Virus record (IMG/VR): IMGVR_UViG_3300025853_000188
Coordinates: 1 to 43,137 of that record
Strand: one strand, 5' to 3'
DNA from: a virus
Length of the DNA: 43,137 nucleotides
The first letter of the stretch is position 1, and each line of letters opens with the position of its first letter. Position numbers and translations under genes: made by a program. Below, in pieces: positions 1-8,746 of the stretch. Below the pieces are notes generated by a model. It did no database searches. It was not told the DNA's origin and saw only the letters and a list, made by a program, of their open reading frames with translations.

Positions 1-783
1 GGAGTAGCAATTGCAGCTGCTGCGATGTTAGCATTCGGAGCATCATTGTTAATGGCTGGAAAGGGGATTGAATTTTTAGGTCGAGGCGTTGAAAGTATGG
101 GAACGGTAATGATTCCTATAATAGAAACGTTAGGAGAAATCGTAAAAACAGCATTTGAGGCTTTACCATCAATAATAGAAACCGCTGGAAATACATTCTT
201 GAAAATTGTAGTTGGAATGAAAGACGCTGTTGTTGATTTGTTGGATAATTTAGTAAGACTTGGCGGTTCAGCAGGAGATTTAATGACAGCAGCAGCTGGT
301 ATAACTGCTGTTGGAGGAGCTTTGACAGCGTTGGCAGCAGCAACTGCAGTTAATGGATTTGCAAATTTAGTTGGGTTTTTCACAGGAGGTGGAAATCCAG
401 TCGAGAATATGATAAAATTATCCGAAAAAGCATCAGGACTAACAACTGCTGCTAAAGGAGTCAAGGATATTGCTATTGCTATGAAAGGATTTGGAGAGAT
501 TGGCGATGGATTAGAAGACACTATAAAGGCTTTGGATAAGTTAGATAGTTTAGAAGACGAAGACCGAGAAACTATGCGAGAAATTGCTAATCTGAGTAGG
601 GCAAATGCTGAATTGAATAATTCTATGAAAGCCGACAACTCAGGAATGGAAGCAAAATTGGATAAAAACAATGAGTTGTTAAGTCAATTGATAACAATGA
701 TGGCAAATGGCCATATTGCTGTTAATATGAGTGGTAAAAAGATATCCGAACAAATAGCATCAGATACTAAATACGACTTCTGA
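1..783 (+). CDS. Tape-measure-like tail protein, C-terminal part (5' truncated)
   Basis: The reading frame is open to the first base of the window, so the true start lies upstream; the ATG at 25 is internal. The visible ~260 residues are rich in Ala, Gly, Val and Ile, with long hydrophobic, helix-prone stretches in the first ~150 residues (for example LTALAAATAVNGFANLVGFF), then a charged helical tail (KALDKLDSLEDEDRETM) and a polar end. This fits the C-terminal part of a tail tape-measure protein, which sets tail length and lies inside the tube. The position just before baseplate genes supports it, because tape-measure genes commonly precede baseplate hub genes. No catalytic motif is seen. 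Another long hydrophobic virion protein is possible. Confidence 0.55.
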   Translation, partial: GVAIAAAAMLAFGASLLMAGKGIEFLGRGVESMGTVMIPIIETLGEIVKTAFEALPSIIETAGNTFLKIVVGMKDAVVDLLDNLVRLGGSAGDLMTAAAGITAVGGALTALAAATAVNGFANLVGFFTGGGNPVENMIKLSEKASGLTTAAKGVKDIAIAMKGFGEIGDGLEDTIKALDKLDSLEDEDRETMREIANLSRANAELNNSMKADNSGMEAKLDKNNELLSQLITMMANGHIAVNMSGKKISEQIASDTKYDF

Positions 784-800
784 TAATAATTACAATGTCA

Positions 801-813
801 TATATTTATTGAT
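801..813 (+). promoter_or_regulatory. Candidate late promoter, leaderless type
   Basis: TATATTTATT at 801-810 is followed by 3 bases and then the ATG at 814. The same element at the same 3-base distance precedes 7539, 18002 and 21024. Its span, -13 to -4 from the start codon, matches where the T4 late-promoter box TATAAATA lies relative to a transcription start. The late-promoter role is inferred. Confidence 0.5.
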
Positions 814-2910
814 ATGGCATTAGTAAACACACCGACAACTCCAGATTCCTTATTGGTTATTCGGAAACATAGTAATTCAACTACTATATTCCGCCAAAAC
901 CGAAATAGTTTTTATTCCCCAAAAGGGCCTGGAAATATGAATCCAAGAAGCACTTTGCCAGGTGATTATTTTGACAATGTAGCTAGATTTCAAGAAGCTG
1001 AACGTGATGTGTATGGAAAAGGATCTATATACGCTCAAGACGTTCCGTTTTCAAATTTTGGATTTAGACAACCTTATGTGTGGACTTCATTAGACGATTC
1101 TGACTTTAAAAAGTTTGCTAAACGATATGATAACAGAGGAATTCCATTTGGATCTACGCTTCAAGACGAAGAAAGATTAGGGAAGATGTTAATATCCGGA
1201 CACGGATTAAAATTTTTAGCTAAACAATTTCTACTACAAGCGCAAAATCCGTTTGACGAAACAAGAGCATACAACCCATTAAGCGTTAATATAGCTGCTA
1301 CTGGGTTTATAAACCCAAAACGTCATTTGAATGGTGGTGTATTAGGGTCTATAATGAGTCTGTTTGGGATGGGGGCTAAAAGCGATGGTGCTCCTAAATC
1401 AACTGTCGGTATACAGGCGTTGTCTGATATGGTAAAAGGTGATGGTGCTGGATTATTACGTGAAGAGACTGCTAAGAAGGGATTGAATCGTTTTACGTCT
1501 ATATGGGATGATAGACTTACCGACAAAGGCGGTGGTTTATTAGAAGGATTAATGAGTAAGTTCGGAAGTGTTGCTTTTGGCGGAGTCAATAAGACTGGAA
1601 ATTTCACTTATAGAAAAGATGAACTTGCCCCATTATTACTCACAAATGATGTCAATAAAGACATAATAGGAACAGGTGCTTCAATTCTAAGAAAAGGAAG
1701 TCAGAGAACATTAACTGATAATATAATACATCGTTGGACTAAATCATCGGAAGATAGTGTAGAATTCCAATACGCTCCGGACAAAACTCGTAGAGATGAA
1801 AGAGATACCGATGGAGACGCTTCTGGAAATTTAAAAACCAAATTTAATCAGTCAATTGTAAACAAAAAATCAGGAGATCCTAAATTATATCAAGATGAAA
1901 ATATCGTTGATAATAACCACGTGTCTGAGTTAAAATCAACATTTAATAATCAATATTCATCGGAGATAAAAAACTTCACAGAATTAAATTCAGTTACAAA
2001 AGAAACTGGATATTATAAAACAGGAAATTCAATCAAATATCCATATAAGGTATCTGAATATTCACGTGAGGATAGATTATTATTTCCAGACTCGTCAAGA
2101 ACTAAACAAGATTTGTATAATATAAATCGTATATTATCAGAAGATTCTACAAAAATAGACGATTTATCAAAAAAAGATATAATTCCTTTTTACTTTCACG
2201 ACATTATCAATAAAGAGTATCTTATATTTAGAGCAACATTAAAAGGATTAAGTCAAAATACAACACCAGAATGGAATGAAACTAAATATTTAGGTCGTGC
2301 GGATCGTGTATATACCTATAATGGGGTAACTAGAGACTTGAGTTTTTCATTCAGAGCATATGCTGCAAGTAGAGATGAAATGGGTCCAATGTGGGATAGA
2401 ATTGATAGATTACAAGGAATGTGTTATCCAACAAATACGGATAAATTCAAGTTTGGAGAATCCAAAGAGTTTAGCGTAATGATCCCTCCTTTCATTAGAT
2501 TGACAATTGGAGACATTTACAACAAAGTTCCTACTTTAATTAAAAGTTTTAGTATGAGTATACCAGATGAGTCGCCATGGGAAATATTGGGGGTGGGAAA
2601 TAAATTCCCAATGATGGCAGACATTTCAATTAATGTTACATTATTAGAGGAAGAAATTGCCAAAAATGATAATGTAAGATGGAAATTTGAAGACGGTCAA
2701 CCTAAACCAAGAACTCCTGATATAGAGGTGTTGCCAACGGTTCAAGAGAGAAATGATAAGAAAATTGAAAATGATCTTGTTAAATTAGATGAAGATGTTT
2801 CAAATAAGACAAAGGAAATTGCTCAAAAATCAATTTCGAGAAATCCCAGTCCAAAAGTTAAAACCGGTGGAGTTGGAGCTGGATTTAAAATGCCTGGAAT
2901 TACACCATAG
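814..2910 (+). CDS. Baseplate/tail structural protein, 698 aa
   Basis: This large soluble protein has no signal peptide or membrane segment. The N-terminal part is variable and Gly/Lys/Asp-rich. The C-terminal part (about residues 470-640) looks like a folded tail domain, with LSFSFRAYAASRDEMGPMW, GDIYNKVPTLIKSFSMSIP and a final ADISINVTLLEEE strand. Phage tube and baseplate proteins show similar strand patterns, where a domain handles forces and torque at the tube end. It lies between the tape-measure-like gene and the LysM and hub genes, as tail-completion or tube-initiator proteins often do. The ATG at 814 is chosen because the late-type element ends 3 bases upstream. The structural role is well supported by context; equating it to a specific T4 gene is not. 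Confidence 0.6.
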   Translation: MALVNTPTTPDSLLVIRKHSNSTTIFRQNRNSFYSPKGPGNMNPRSTLPGDYFDNVARFQEAERDVYGKGSIYAQDVPFSNFGFRQPYVWTSLDDSDFKKFAKRYDNRGIPFGSTLQDEERLGKMLISGHGLKFLAKQFLLQAQNPFDETRAYNPLSVNIAATGFINPKRHLNGGVLGSIMSLFGMGAKSDGAPKSTVGIQALSDMVKGDGAGLLREETAKKGLNRFTSIWDDRLTDKGGGLLEGLMSKFGSVAFGGVNKTGNFTYRKDELAPLLLTNDVNKDIIGTGASILRKGSQRTLTDNIIHRWTKSSEDSVEFQYAPDKTRRDERDTDGDASGNLKTKFNQSIVNKKSGDPKLYQDENIVDNNHVSELKSTFNNQYSSEIKNFTELNSVTKETGYYKTGNSIKYPYKVSEYSREDRLLFPDSSRTKQDLYNINRILSEDSTKIDDLSKKDIIPFYFHDIINKEYLIFRATLKGLSQNTTPEWNETKYLGRADRVYTYNGVTRDLSFSFRAYAASRDEMGPMWDRIDRLQGMCYPTNTDKFKFGESKEFSVMIPPFIRLTIGDIYNKVPTLIKSFSMSIPDESPWEILGVGNKFPMMADISINVTLLEEEIAKNDNVRWKFEDGQPKPRTPDIEVLPTVQERNDKKIENDLVKLDEDVSNKTKEIAQKSISRNPSPKVKTGGVGAGFKMPGITP

Positions 2911-2920
2911 GATATAAATT

Positions 2921-3211
2921 ATGGCTAGATATAATAATATAGATTCAAAAGACCGTTTTGACGGTAAGAAGGTTTTTTCAACAAGATTAATGCCTCGTAT
3001 CCCCGTATCAGAAAATGATATTTACATATATTCCCAAGAAGGTGATACATTGGATGGGTTAGCCGATAAATATTATAGAAATCCTTCATACTGGTGGATA
3101 ATTGCAAATGCAAATAAAATTGGAAAAGGAACACGTTTCATAAAACCAGGAATACAAATACGTATACCTGTTAATATAAGTCAAGTATTATCTGACTTTG
3201 AAAAAGAATAA
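2921..3211 (+). CDS. LysM-domain baseplate protein (gp53 / gpX-like)
   Basis: A 96-residue protein made mostly of one LysM-like fold: YSQEGDTLDGLADKYYRNPS, then YWWIIANANKI and a closing PGIQIRIP. The same pattern, with GDTLD..A..YY..P.YWW.IA.AN and a C-terminal G..I.IP, is found in T4 baseplate wedge gp53 and in P2 tail protein X. These small proteins attach the spike or hub to the baseplate. AGGA at 2909-2912 can serve as ribosome site for the ATG at 2921. It lies 10 bases after the previous gene and 5 bases before the next, so it is part of one tail operon. Confidence 0.75.
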   Translation: MARYNNIDSKDRFDGKKVFSTRLMPRIPVSENDIYIYSQEGDTLDGLADKYYRNPSYWWIIANANKIGKGTRFIKPGIQIRIPVNISQVLSDFEKE

Positions 3212-3216
3212 AGGTT

Positions 3217-5493
3217 ATGTCAAAAGAAGATTCAAGAGAATTTCATGGATTGTCACATATAGAAGATTGGGTTAGAAAAGAATTAGAAACTCGACAAAAA
3301 AATATAGGATTATCCACTTCCCCATCGGATGTATTAAATTACGATGGCAGTTCATATAAAGGCCCAAAAATGGCATGGGCCAGATTGGTTTCTAATGCTA
3401 AAGTAACGTTTCCAGGTGACAAACAAACAGAAAAGAATGGTTTTCAATTATTTACTCAAGACGGATTTGATGCTATATATGGTTATAGACCAAACGGATC
3501 TGAGTTTAAACAAGGTATAATTGGGTACACAAAGGATGGAAAAGAACACACGTTAACGGATGAATTTAATTTACATAGACCGCCTCCTGGACTTCAATCG
3601 ATATCAACTGAAATGTTGGGTGGTAATGGTGGTAAATTTAGAAAAGCATCTGTTAAATTTTCAGTATCTTCAAAATATCAACTTGATTATATGACTCCAT
3701 TTTTTCTGGTTCCCGGAATAACATGTTTTATTGAATTTGGATGGAATAACTTTGATCCTTCTAGTTTATTAAAGTTGAATGTTCGTGGTCAAGTCAAAAA
3801 GAAGGGTCAAGAAGGAACAGGGGTATTAGGAAGATTAACTGATTATAAAAATACCCACAAAGCGCAAATGGATTCCAAAGGAAATTATAGTTGCGTGGTT
3901 GGTAGAATAAACAATTATAATTATAATTTAAGATCAGACGGTGGATTTGATGTAACGTTGGAAGTTATGCAAGTTGGCGAGGCTATATATGGATTATCTG
4001 TAGAACCTGATAGTAAAAATAAAGCCGACCCTTCTGAGTTCTCTATAAATTTATCCAAATATTTAGAAGATAATTTAGATAAAATAGCAGAAAACAACAA
4101 AGATGATCTTGGAGTTTTACCTGCTCCATTAGATACTGCTGTTAAGAAGGTTGGGAAAAATGAAATTCCATTAAAAATTGATGATCGTTATTTTTCATCT
4201 AAATATACAATAGAGGATGAGGGAAATCAATCCGCAAAAGAAGCCGATGCTAAATACATTTCATTTGGATTGCTTATTGATATAATAAACTATTATTCAG
4301 AATTAAAGACCGGGGATGATGTAATAAGCGGTTTTAAATTTGACATATCAAAAAGTTATATTTCAGCAACACCAAATTTAAAATCAATCGACCATTCGGT
4401 TATGATAATTCCTAATTCAATAGCACCATCTTTGAATTTTGACGCTGATTTAAATAAAACGTCAGATACTTCAAATTCAGAAGGAACTTCTTTACGTGAA
4501 GCTAATGACGCTTTGAAATTGGCGGTTGGTTCGTCAAAAATTTCAACAGATAGAATAGATATAACTGAATTTTTTCCATTGAAGGGTAATTGTAAGTTTC
4601 CAGAATTAACCGATTTTTCATTAGATGAAATAAAATATGGCATTGGAGGATACTGGGGAAAATTAGAGAATTTGTATATTAATATAAAAATAATTAAAAA
4701 CACAATAAAGTCATCAAAACGAATTGTCGATTTCGTTGAATCTATTTTAGAAAAAATGTCTGGTGCCGCATGTGACATTTGGGATTTTGAAATAAAAGGC
4801 AAAACCAACGGAGAAGTTGATTTAGATTGTACAATTGTAGATAATAATTTTGCTGTAGATTCGACTAGATTTAAAAACGAAACATACACATTTAATCCAT
4901 TAGCCACCAATAGTATATTAAAAAATCTAACGTTTGGGATAAATCTGCCAGATTCAGTGGCAACTCAAACTATAATGGATTCTTCTAGTTCCACAGATTC
5001 AAGAAAGGAAGCAACGTTTTTCTCTCAAATAAAAGGTCAAACCGTTAAAGTTTACGATGAGTATTTAAATGACATGGTAGTAAATGAAACGGAGGGTAAT
5101 AAAAAAAGTAAAGTAGAACCTGATAAAATATTGGCAAAGAACTTCGATAATGATTATTTTACAATAAAATCAAGCGATGGTAATATATTCAAACTAGCAG
5201 AACCAAATAAGAAATTAATGCAAAATCTCATTAATTTAGATAAAAGTCCAAATAATAATGCAATTTACAATGGCATGGTTCCCGGTGTAGAAGTTGAATT
5301 GGAACTTCTTGGAATTTCCGGTCTTAGATTTTTAAATGTATTTTCATTGGAAGGTATTCCTGATATTTACTCAAAAAATGGAGTATATCAAATAAAAAAC
5401 GTAAAGCATTCAGTATCGGATCATATATGGACAACAGTAGTTACTGCTGGATTAAGACCATTTCCAACTGTATTAGAAAAAAAGAAGGTATAA
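3217..5493 (+). CDS. Baseplate hub-like protein, 758 aa
   Basis: The N-terminal third contains SVSSKYQLDYMTPFFLVPG and CFIEFGWNNFDPSSLL, a pattern of phage hub proteins in which a strand-rich domain specifies pseudo-symmetric tail-tube packing. The C-terminus ends with GVYQIKNVKHSVSDHIWTTV and GLRPFP. That is the usual ending of the hub family of T4 gp27, P2 gpD and Mu gp44, where a last domain says how the hub interacts with the spike. Length is greater than T4 gp27 (391 aa), so extra domains are present in the middle. AAAGG just before the ATG may be the ribosome site. The gene follows the LysM gene by 5 bases, matching the P2-type order of tape measure, X, D. Hub identity is inferred from motifs plus context. 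Confidence 0.65.
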   Translation: MSKEDSREFHGLSHIEDWVRKELETRQKNIGLSTSPSDVLNYDGSSYKGPKMAWARLVSNAKVTFPGDKQTEKNGFQLFTQDGFDAIYGYRPNGSEFKQGIIGYTKDGKEHTLTDEFNLHRPPPGLQSISTEMLGGNGGKFRKASVKFSVSSKYQLDYMTPFFLVPGITCFIEFGWNNFDPSSLLKLNVRGQVKKKGQEGTGVLGRLTDYKNTHKAQMDSKGNYSCVVGRINNYNYNLRSDGGFDVTLEVMQVGEAIYGLSVEPDSKNKADPSEFSINLSKYLEDNLDKIAENNKDDLGVLPAPLDTAVKKVGKNEIPLKIDDRYFSSKYTIEDEGNQSAKEADAKYISFGLLIDIINYYSELKTGDDVISGFKFDISKSYISATPNLKSIDHSVMIIPNSIAPSLNFDADLNKTSDTSNSEGTSLREANDALKLAVGSSKISTDRIDITEFFPLKGNCKFPELTDFSLDEIKYGIGGYWGKLENLYINIKIIKNTIKSSKRIVDFVESILEKMSGAACDIWDFEIKGKTNGEVDLDCTIVDNNFAVDSTRFKNETYTFNPLATNSILKNLTFGINLPDSVATQTIMDSSSSTDSRKEATFFSQIKGQTVKVYDEYLNDMVVNETEGNKKSKVEPDKILAKNFDNDYFTIKSSDGNIFKLAEPNKKLMQNLINLDKSPNNNAIYNGMVPGVEVELELLGISGLRFLNVFSLEGIPDIYSKNGVYQIKNVKHSVSDHIWTTVVTAGLRPFPTVLEKKKV

Positions 5494-5496
5494 ATT

Positions 5497-5889
5497 ATGT
5501 CTGATGTAGTATCTGATTATAATAAAACGATAACATCTTTATCTAAATTGATGAAAAGCAAATTTCCATCAGCATTTAAATTGACCATTACGGAGGATGA
5601 TTATACTGAAGGTTTTGTGTATCGATTTTTTTGTCAGAAAATAAACACGAAGGAAATCACTGAAGTGAGCGACAGAAACTACAGAGATTTAAAGCGTTCA
5701 CCGTTATATCATTGTTTTGATGTTGAATGGAAAATTACAGGGCCTGATCGAAATATAATGAATGAAAAGGTCATTCAAAATCAAGGAGTATACGAATATA
5801 ATTCAGAAAGCATAGATGAAATTGCTAATATTGTTCCTGAAATTCGTAATTTTTTAGTTAATCCTCTTGAGTTCTGGCGAGGGTATTAA
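5497..5889 (+). CDS. Small conserved protein at the end of the tail operon
   Basis: A 130-residue protein that I do not recognise. It is soluble, with an alpha/beta pattern: an N-terminal helix (NKTITSLSKLMKSKFPSAFK), then EDDYTEGFVYRFFCQKIN, and a final helix ending NFLVNPLEFWRGY. No cysteine pairs or catalytic motif are visible. The ATG lies 3 bases after the hub stop, preceded by a good AGAAGG ribosome site in the end of the hub gene, so it is translated as the last gene of the tail operon. A baseplate or tail-assembly role is inferred from position only. The 220-base promoter and GTAC region begins directly after it. Confidence 0.55.
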   Translation: MSDVVSDYNKTITSLSKLMKSKFPSAFKLTITEDDYTEGFVYRFFCQKINTKEITEVSDRNYRDLKRSPLYHCFDVEWKITGPDRNIMNEKVIQNQGVYEYNSESIDEIANIVPEIRNFLVNPLEFWRGY

Positions 5890-5903
5890 AATATATAAAA
5901 AGG

Positions 5904-6099
5904 GTACAAATAGTTTTTATAACTTGACAATGTACAATTTAATGGTACAATATTGGTACCAATTAATAAATAAAAAATATTAAATATAATTTGTACAATT
6001 TAAATTAATAAAAGCAATTAGGTACAAAATATATAAAATAAGCATAATGTACATTATATAAAAAATTAAGTACAATATCAACTATAAAAAGCATTGTAC
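5904..6099 (+). repeat. Array of nine GTAC-centred sites
   Basis: GTAC occurs at 5904, 5932, 5945, 5956, 5993, 6022, 6049, 6070 and 6096, mostly as GTACAA or TTGTAC in otherwise A/T-only DNA. Some are perfect palindromes: ATTGGTACCAAT at 5952-5963, TTGTACAA at 5991-5998 and ATAATGTACATTAT at 6044-6057. Several centres are 21-29 bases apart. The array overlaps a promoter (5924-5951) and lies in front of the family A polymerase gene. Operators or an origin are the likely roles, both inferred. Confidence 0.7.
5924..5951 (+). promoter_or_regulatory. Sigma70-like promoter inside the GTAC array
   Basis: TTGACA at 5924-5929, a 16-base spacer, then TACAAT at 5946-5951. Three GTAC sites fall in the spacer, in the -10 box and just downstream, where a bound repressor would block RNA polymerase. 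It would give a ~190-base leader to the polymerase gene. Confidence 0.5.
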
Positions 6100-6112
6100 A
6101 GAATTTTTTTGA

Positions 6113-6141
6113 TTGACTTTTACTGAAAAGTGTATTATATT
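6113..6141 (+). promoter_or_regulatory. Sigma70-like leaderless promoter of the family A polymerase
   Basis: TTGACT at 6113-6118, 17 bases, TATATT at 6136-6141, then 7 bases to an in-frame GTG at 6149. Six other genes here show the same 6-7 base distance. This argues that the TTG at 6113 is a -35 box and not a start codon. Confidence 0.5.
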
Positions 6142-6148
6142 TGCTGTC

Positions 6149-7516
6149 GTGAGGTATATTGAAGACAGTTTAGGAATACAAGAATTAAGCACCGCCTTGA
6201 AAAATAAGGATGTGTTTATGTATTGCATTCCTACGACTACCTACAAACATCCCTGTTGCGATAGTTTATCTTTATTATTTATTTTAGATATACAAGAGCG
6301 TGAAACCTTTGCGGTTATTTTTAATCATATAGATTCACAGTTTAATGTAAATTTGTCTGATATAATTCCAGTTCTTAATTTAACCAGAAGCCGTTTTGTC
6401 GTAGACAAAAAGAGCTTTAAGCAATATATTGATATCAGCGACCTGCTTGACGTTAAGTTTTTAGCGCATGCTATTAATAAAGATTTTAGCATTAATCCAA
6501 CTTCAGTTCATACATTTTACAAGTATCAGTTTCCTAAATGTAATACAGTGAATCGGATCGTTCCGATCAATAAACACTATGAAACATTTGAAAAACTATA
6601 CAGTAATGCTTTTGAAATTTTAAAAACTGAACATAATAAGTTAAAATTAGACGCTTATATCAATTCTAATAATATTTTGACTGATACATTATACCAAATA
6701 GAGAAAAATGGTATATGCGTCAATCCAGGCGACTTTATCAAGTCATTCAAAGAAGACTCTGTAAAGTTATTAGACGGAAACTTAATTAGATCACAATATA
6801 ATTTATTTACATCTACTGGAAGACCATCGAATAAGTTTGGTGGAATAAATTTTGCTGCTTTAAATAAAAAAGATGACAGTAGAAAATGTTTTGTAAGTAG
6901 ATTTGGAACGAATGGAAAATTGTTTGATTTTGATTTTTCCGCTTTTCATCCTCATTTAATTTCTAATTTAGTAAATTATGATTTAGAATTCGGCACAAAC
7001 ATCTATGAATATCTTGGTAAACATTATTTAAGTAAAGATAACTTAACTGAGTTGGAATTAGCTCATGCTAAGACTCTCACGTTCCGCCAGTTGTATGGAA
7101 ACGTCGAACCTAAATACAAGTATATACCTTACTTTAAAAAGTGGATGCAATACATTGAACAACGTTGGAGCTTCTTTTTGGAAAATGGGTATGTTGAAAC
7201 TCCGATATATAGTAGGCAAATCACGTTGGATCATATTGGTGATGATGTAAACCCAAGTAAACTTAGTAATTATATTCTACAAGCATATGAAACTGAAGTT
7301 GGTTTAACTACCGTATCCAGAATATTAAATTTACTAAAAAACAAGAAAAGTAAAGTTATACTTTATACATACGATAGTATTCTAATTGATTTTCATAAAG
7401 ACGATAGCGTTGATTGTTTACATGAAATCAAGAATGCAATGGAGAACAACAAAAAATTTCCAGTAAAAATTAAAGCCGGTGATAATTATAAAGAAATGTT
7501 CAATGTAAACATTTAA
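6149..7516 (+). CDS. Divergent family A DNA polymerase (second polymerase)
   Basis: The C-terminal half carries the palm motifs of the PolA family. Counting from the GTG at 6149: STGRPSNKFGGINF near 222-235, motif A FDFDFSAFHPHL near 259-270, motif B AKTLTFRQLYG near 307-317, and motif C YTYDSILIDF near 406-415. The motif C aspartate is kept, but the usual HDE is YDS. The N-terminal ~200 residues may be a worn 3'-5' exonuclease domain; I cannot find its metal-binding acids. At 455 aa it is shorter than Pol I or T7 gp5. The frame stays open up to a TTG at 6113, but that TTG lies in the -35 box, so GTG 6149 is preferred. The phage also has a T4-type family B polymerase at 31534, so this one probably does repair, lesion bypass, priming-linked or origin-specific synthesis. 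Confidence 0.75.
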   Translation: MRYIEDSLGIQELSTALKNKDVFMYCIPTTTYKHPCCDSLSLLFILDIQERETFAVIFNHIDSQFNVNLSDIIPVLNLTRSRFVVDKKSFKQYIDISDLLDVKFLAHAINKDFSINPTSVHTFYKYQFPKCNTVNRIVPINKHYETFEKLYSNAFEILKTEHNKLKLDAYINSNNILTDTLYQIEKNGICVNPGDFIKSFKEDSVKLLDGNLIRSQYNLFTSTGRPSNKFGGINFAALNKKDDSRKCFVSRFGTNGKLFDFDFSAFHPHLISNLVNYDLEFGTNIYEYLGKHYLSKDNLTELELAHAKTLTFRQLYGNVEPKYKYIPYFKKWMQYIEQRWSFFLENGYVETPIYSRQITLDHIGDDVNPSKLSNYILQAYETEVGLTTVSRILNLLKNKKSKVILYTYDSILIDFHKDDSVDCLHEIKNAMENNKKFPVKIKAGDNYKEMFNVNI

Positions 7517-7525
7517 ATTAACGGT

Positions 7526-7538
7526 TATATTTATTACA
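7526..7538 (+). promoter_or_regulatory. Candidate late promoter, leaderless type
   Basis: TATATTTATT at 7526-7535, then 3 bases, then ATG 7539. It matches the element at 801 in all ten positions and in spacing. Confidence 0.5.
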
Positions 7539-8360
7539 ATGGAAATACAAAAGTTTATATCTAATATATTGGATGAGATTTGTCTTGATGAGCGAATAAA
7601 AAATGGTTTATTTGACATAGAGAGATCTGAACATCTTTTAATTCTAAAAGAGTATGCTACTAAAATGGTAAGTGAGGAATTTGCTTCTGAGTTACACAAC
7701 ATGTTGACCAACGAAGGAAATTATCCTGAACGCCAAGCGTATAACGACGATGGCATATTGGTTACGTTCCCTGATGCTGAATCCAAAAAGGCTGCTATTG
7801 AACGTGGAACTCACCACGACAACAATCCTACAGGTGCTTCAAATGATAGTGAAAGTGGAGATCCTGACACAGAAGATGCGCCCGAGGAAGAATCTGAAGA
7901 AGAAAGTATGTTTGCTGACTTTGAAACTCCGGAAGAAGTTATGGCTGCTAAAGACGCAGGTGATATAACATTCCAAGAGTTTGAAAATCTGATGATAAAA
8001 GCTCGTGACGATGATGATACTTCGGATGAAGAAAAACATCACATTTACGATGTGTTGACAAAAATGAAAGCGGATCAACAAAAGGCAGCCTCTGATGGCA
8101 AAATGACCGCTGATGATTTTGATGGAAGTGAAGCTAGTTCTGGATTAGAGTGGGATAGTTTACATCCTTCTATTTTGTTCGCTTTAAAACAAAAATGGGA
8201 ATTTGATAAAGGTGGTAATTGGTATGATGAAACCAATCGTTTGCGTGGTGCTACTGATCGACGTGGACAATTAGATCCATATAAATCTGAAGACAAAGAT
8301 GAAATGCTTATTTGGATGGATGATTACATCAAACGAAGAGGACAACCAAAAGGCAAGTAA
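7539..8360 (+). CDS. Acidic protein of unknown function, probably late
   Basis: This 273-residue protein starts with a helical segment (MEIQKFISNILDEICLDE). A low-complexity acidic linker lies in the middle (about residues 105-130, e.g. EDAPEEESEEES). After it come helical segments (FETPEEVMAAKDAGDITFQE) and a C-terminal domain with NWYDETNRLRGATDRRGQ. I do not recognise the family. The late-type element 3 bases before the ATG suggests a virion or assembly role, and the N-terminal helix resembles those of the probable virion proteins at 18002-22175. The next gene begins at a TAATG overlap with its stop, so the two are co-translated. Confidence 0.5.
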   Translation: MEIQKFISNILDEICLDERIKNGLFDIERSEHLLILKEYATKMVSEEFASELHNMLTNEGNYPERQAYNDDGILVTFPDAESKKAAIERGTHHDNNPTGASNDSESGDPDTEDAPEEESEEESMFADFETPEEVMAAKDAGDITFQEFENLMIKARDDDDTSDEEKHHIYDVLTKMKADQQKAASDGKMTADDFDGSEASSGLEWDSLHPSILFALKQKWEFDKGGNWYDETNRLRGATDRRGQLDPYKSEDKDEMLIWMDDYIKRRGQPKGK

Positions 8361-8746
8361 TGAGATCACAGTTGTTATGTACATTCAGTAATAAGAAGGA
8401 GTATGAATCAACGTTAATCCAAGTATCAAATAACCACGATATATTATTTGATAAAATTTACATTCTTCAGAACACGGAGAATCCACATTATTTGTATTTA
8501 ACTTATAATGTCGAGGGATATGACTTTGACTTTTTGCCAAAAACAATTTCAGTTCACCGCAAGAAGCACACAAATACATTATATACAATAAATGCTTTAA
8601 ACGAACTTGTTATGGAAAAGACAGGTGGTAAAAAAGACGAGCGGTATGAATTAGATTGGGATGAATATTATAATAATATCATATTAACCAATGATGATGG
8701 AATTAATATAATATCCACTAAATTATATAAGATCATAAACCTATGA
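8360..8746 (+). CDS. Hypothetical protein, 128 aa
   Basis: Unrecognised. The start codon overlaps the stop of the preceding gene (TAATG), which supports translational coupling. The sequence is mixed alpha/beta: a strand-helix start (LCTFSNKKEYESTLIQVSN), aromatic-rich strands (YLYLTYNVEGYDFDFL) and a C-terminal acidic stretch with ELDWDEYYNNIILTNDDG. There is no signal peptide, membrane segment or metal-binding motif. It probably belongs to the same transcription unit as 7539. Function unknown. Confidence 0.5.
   Translation: MRSQLLCTFSNKKEYESTLIQVSNNHDILFDKIYILQNTENPHYLYLTYNVEGYDFDFLPKTISVHRKKHTNTLYTINALNELVMEKTGGKKDERYELDWDEYYNNIILTNDDGINIISTKLYKIINL

Noticed and set aside
6113-6148. TTG start of the family A polymerase gene
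   Set aside because: The TTG is the beginning of a -35 box. A GTG in frame lies 7 bases after the -10 box, as for other genes here, and homologous-looking sequence is weak before it.
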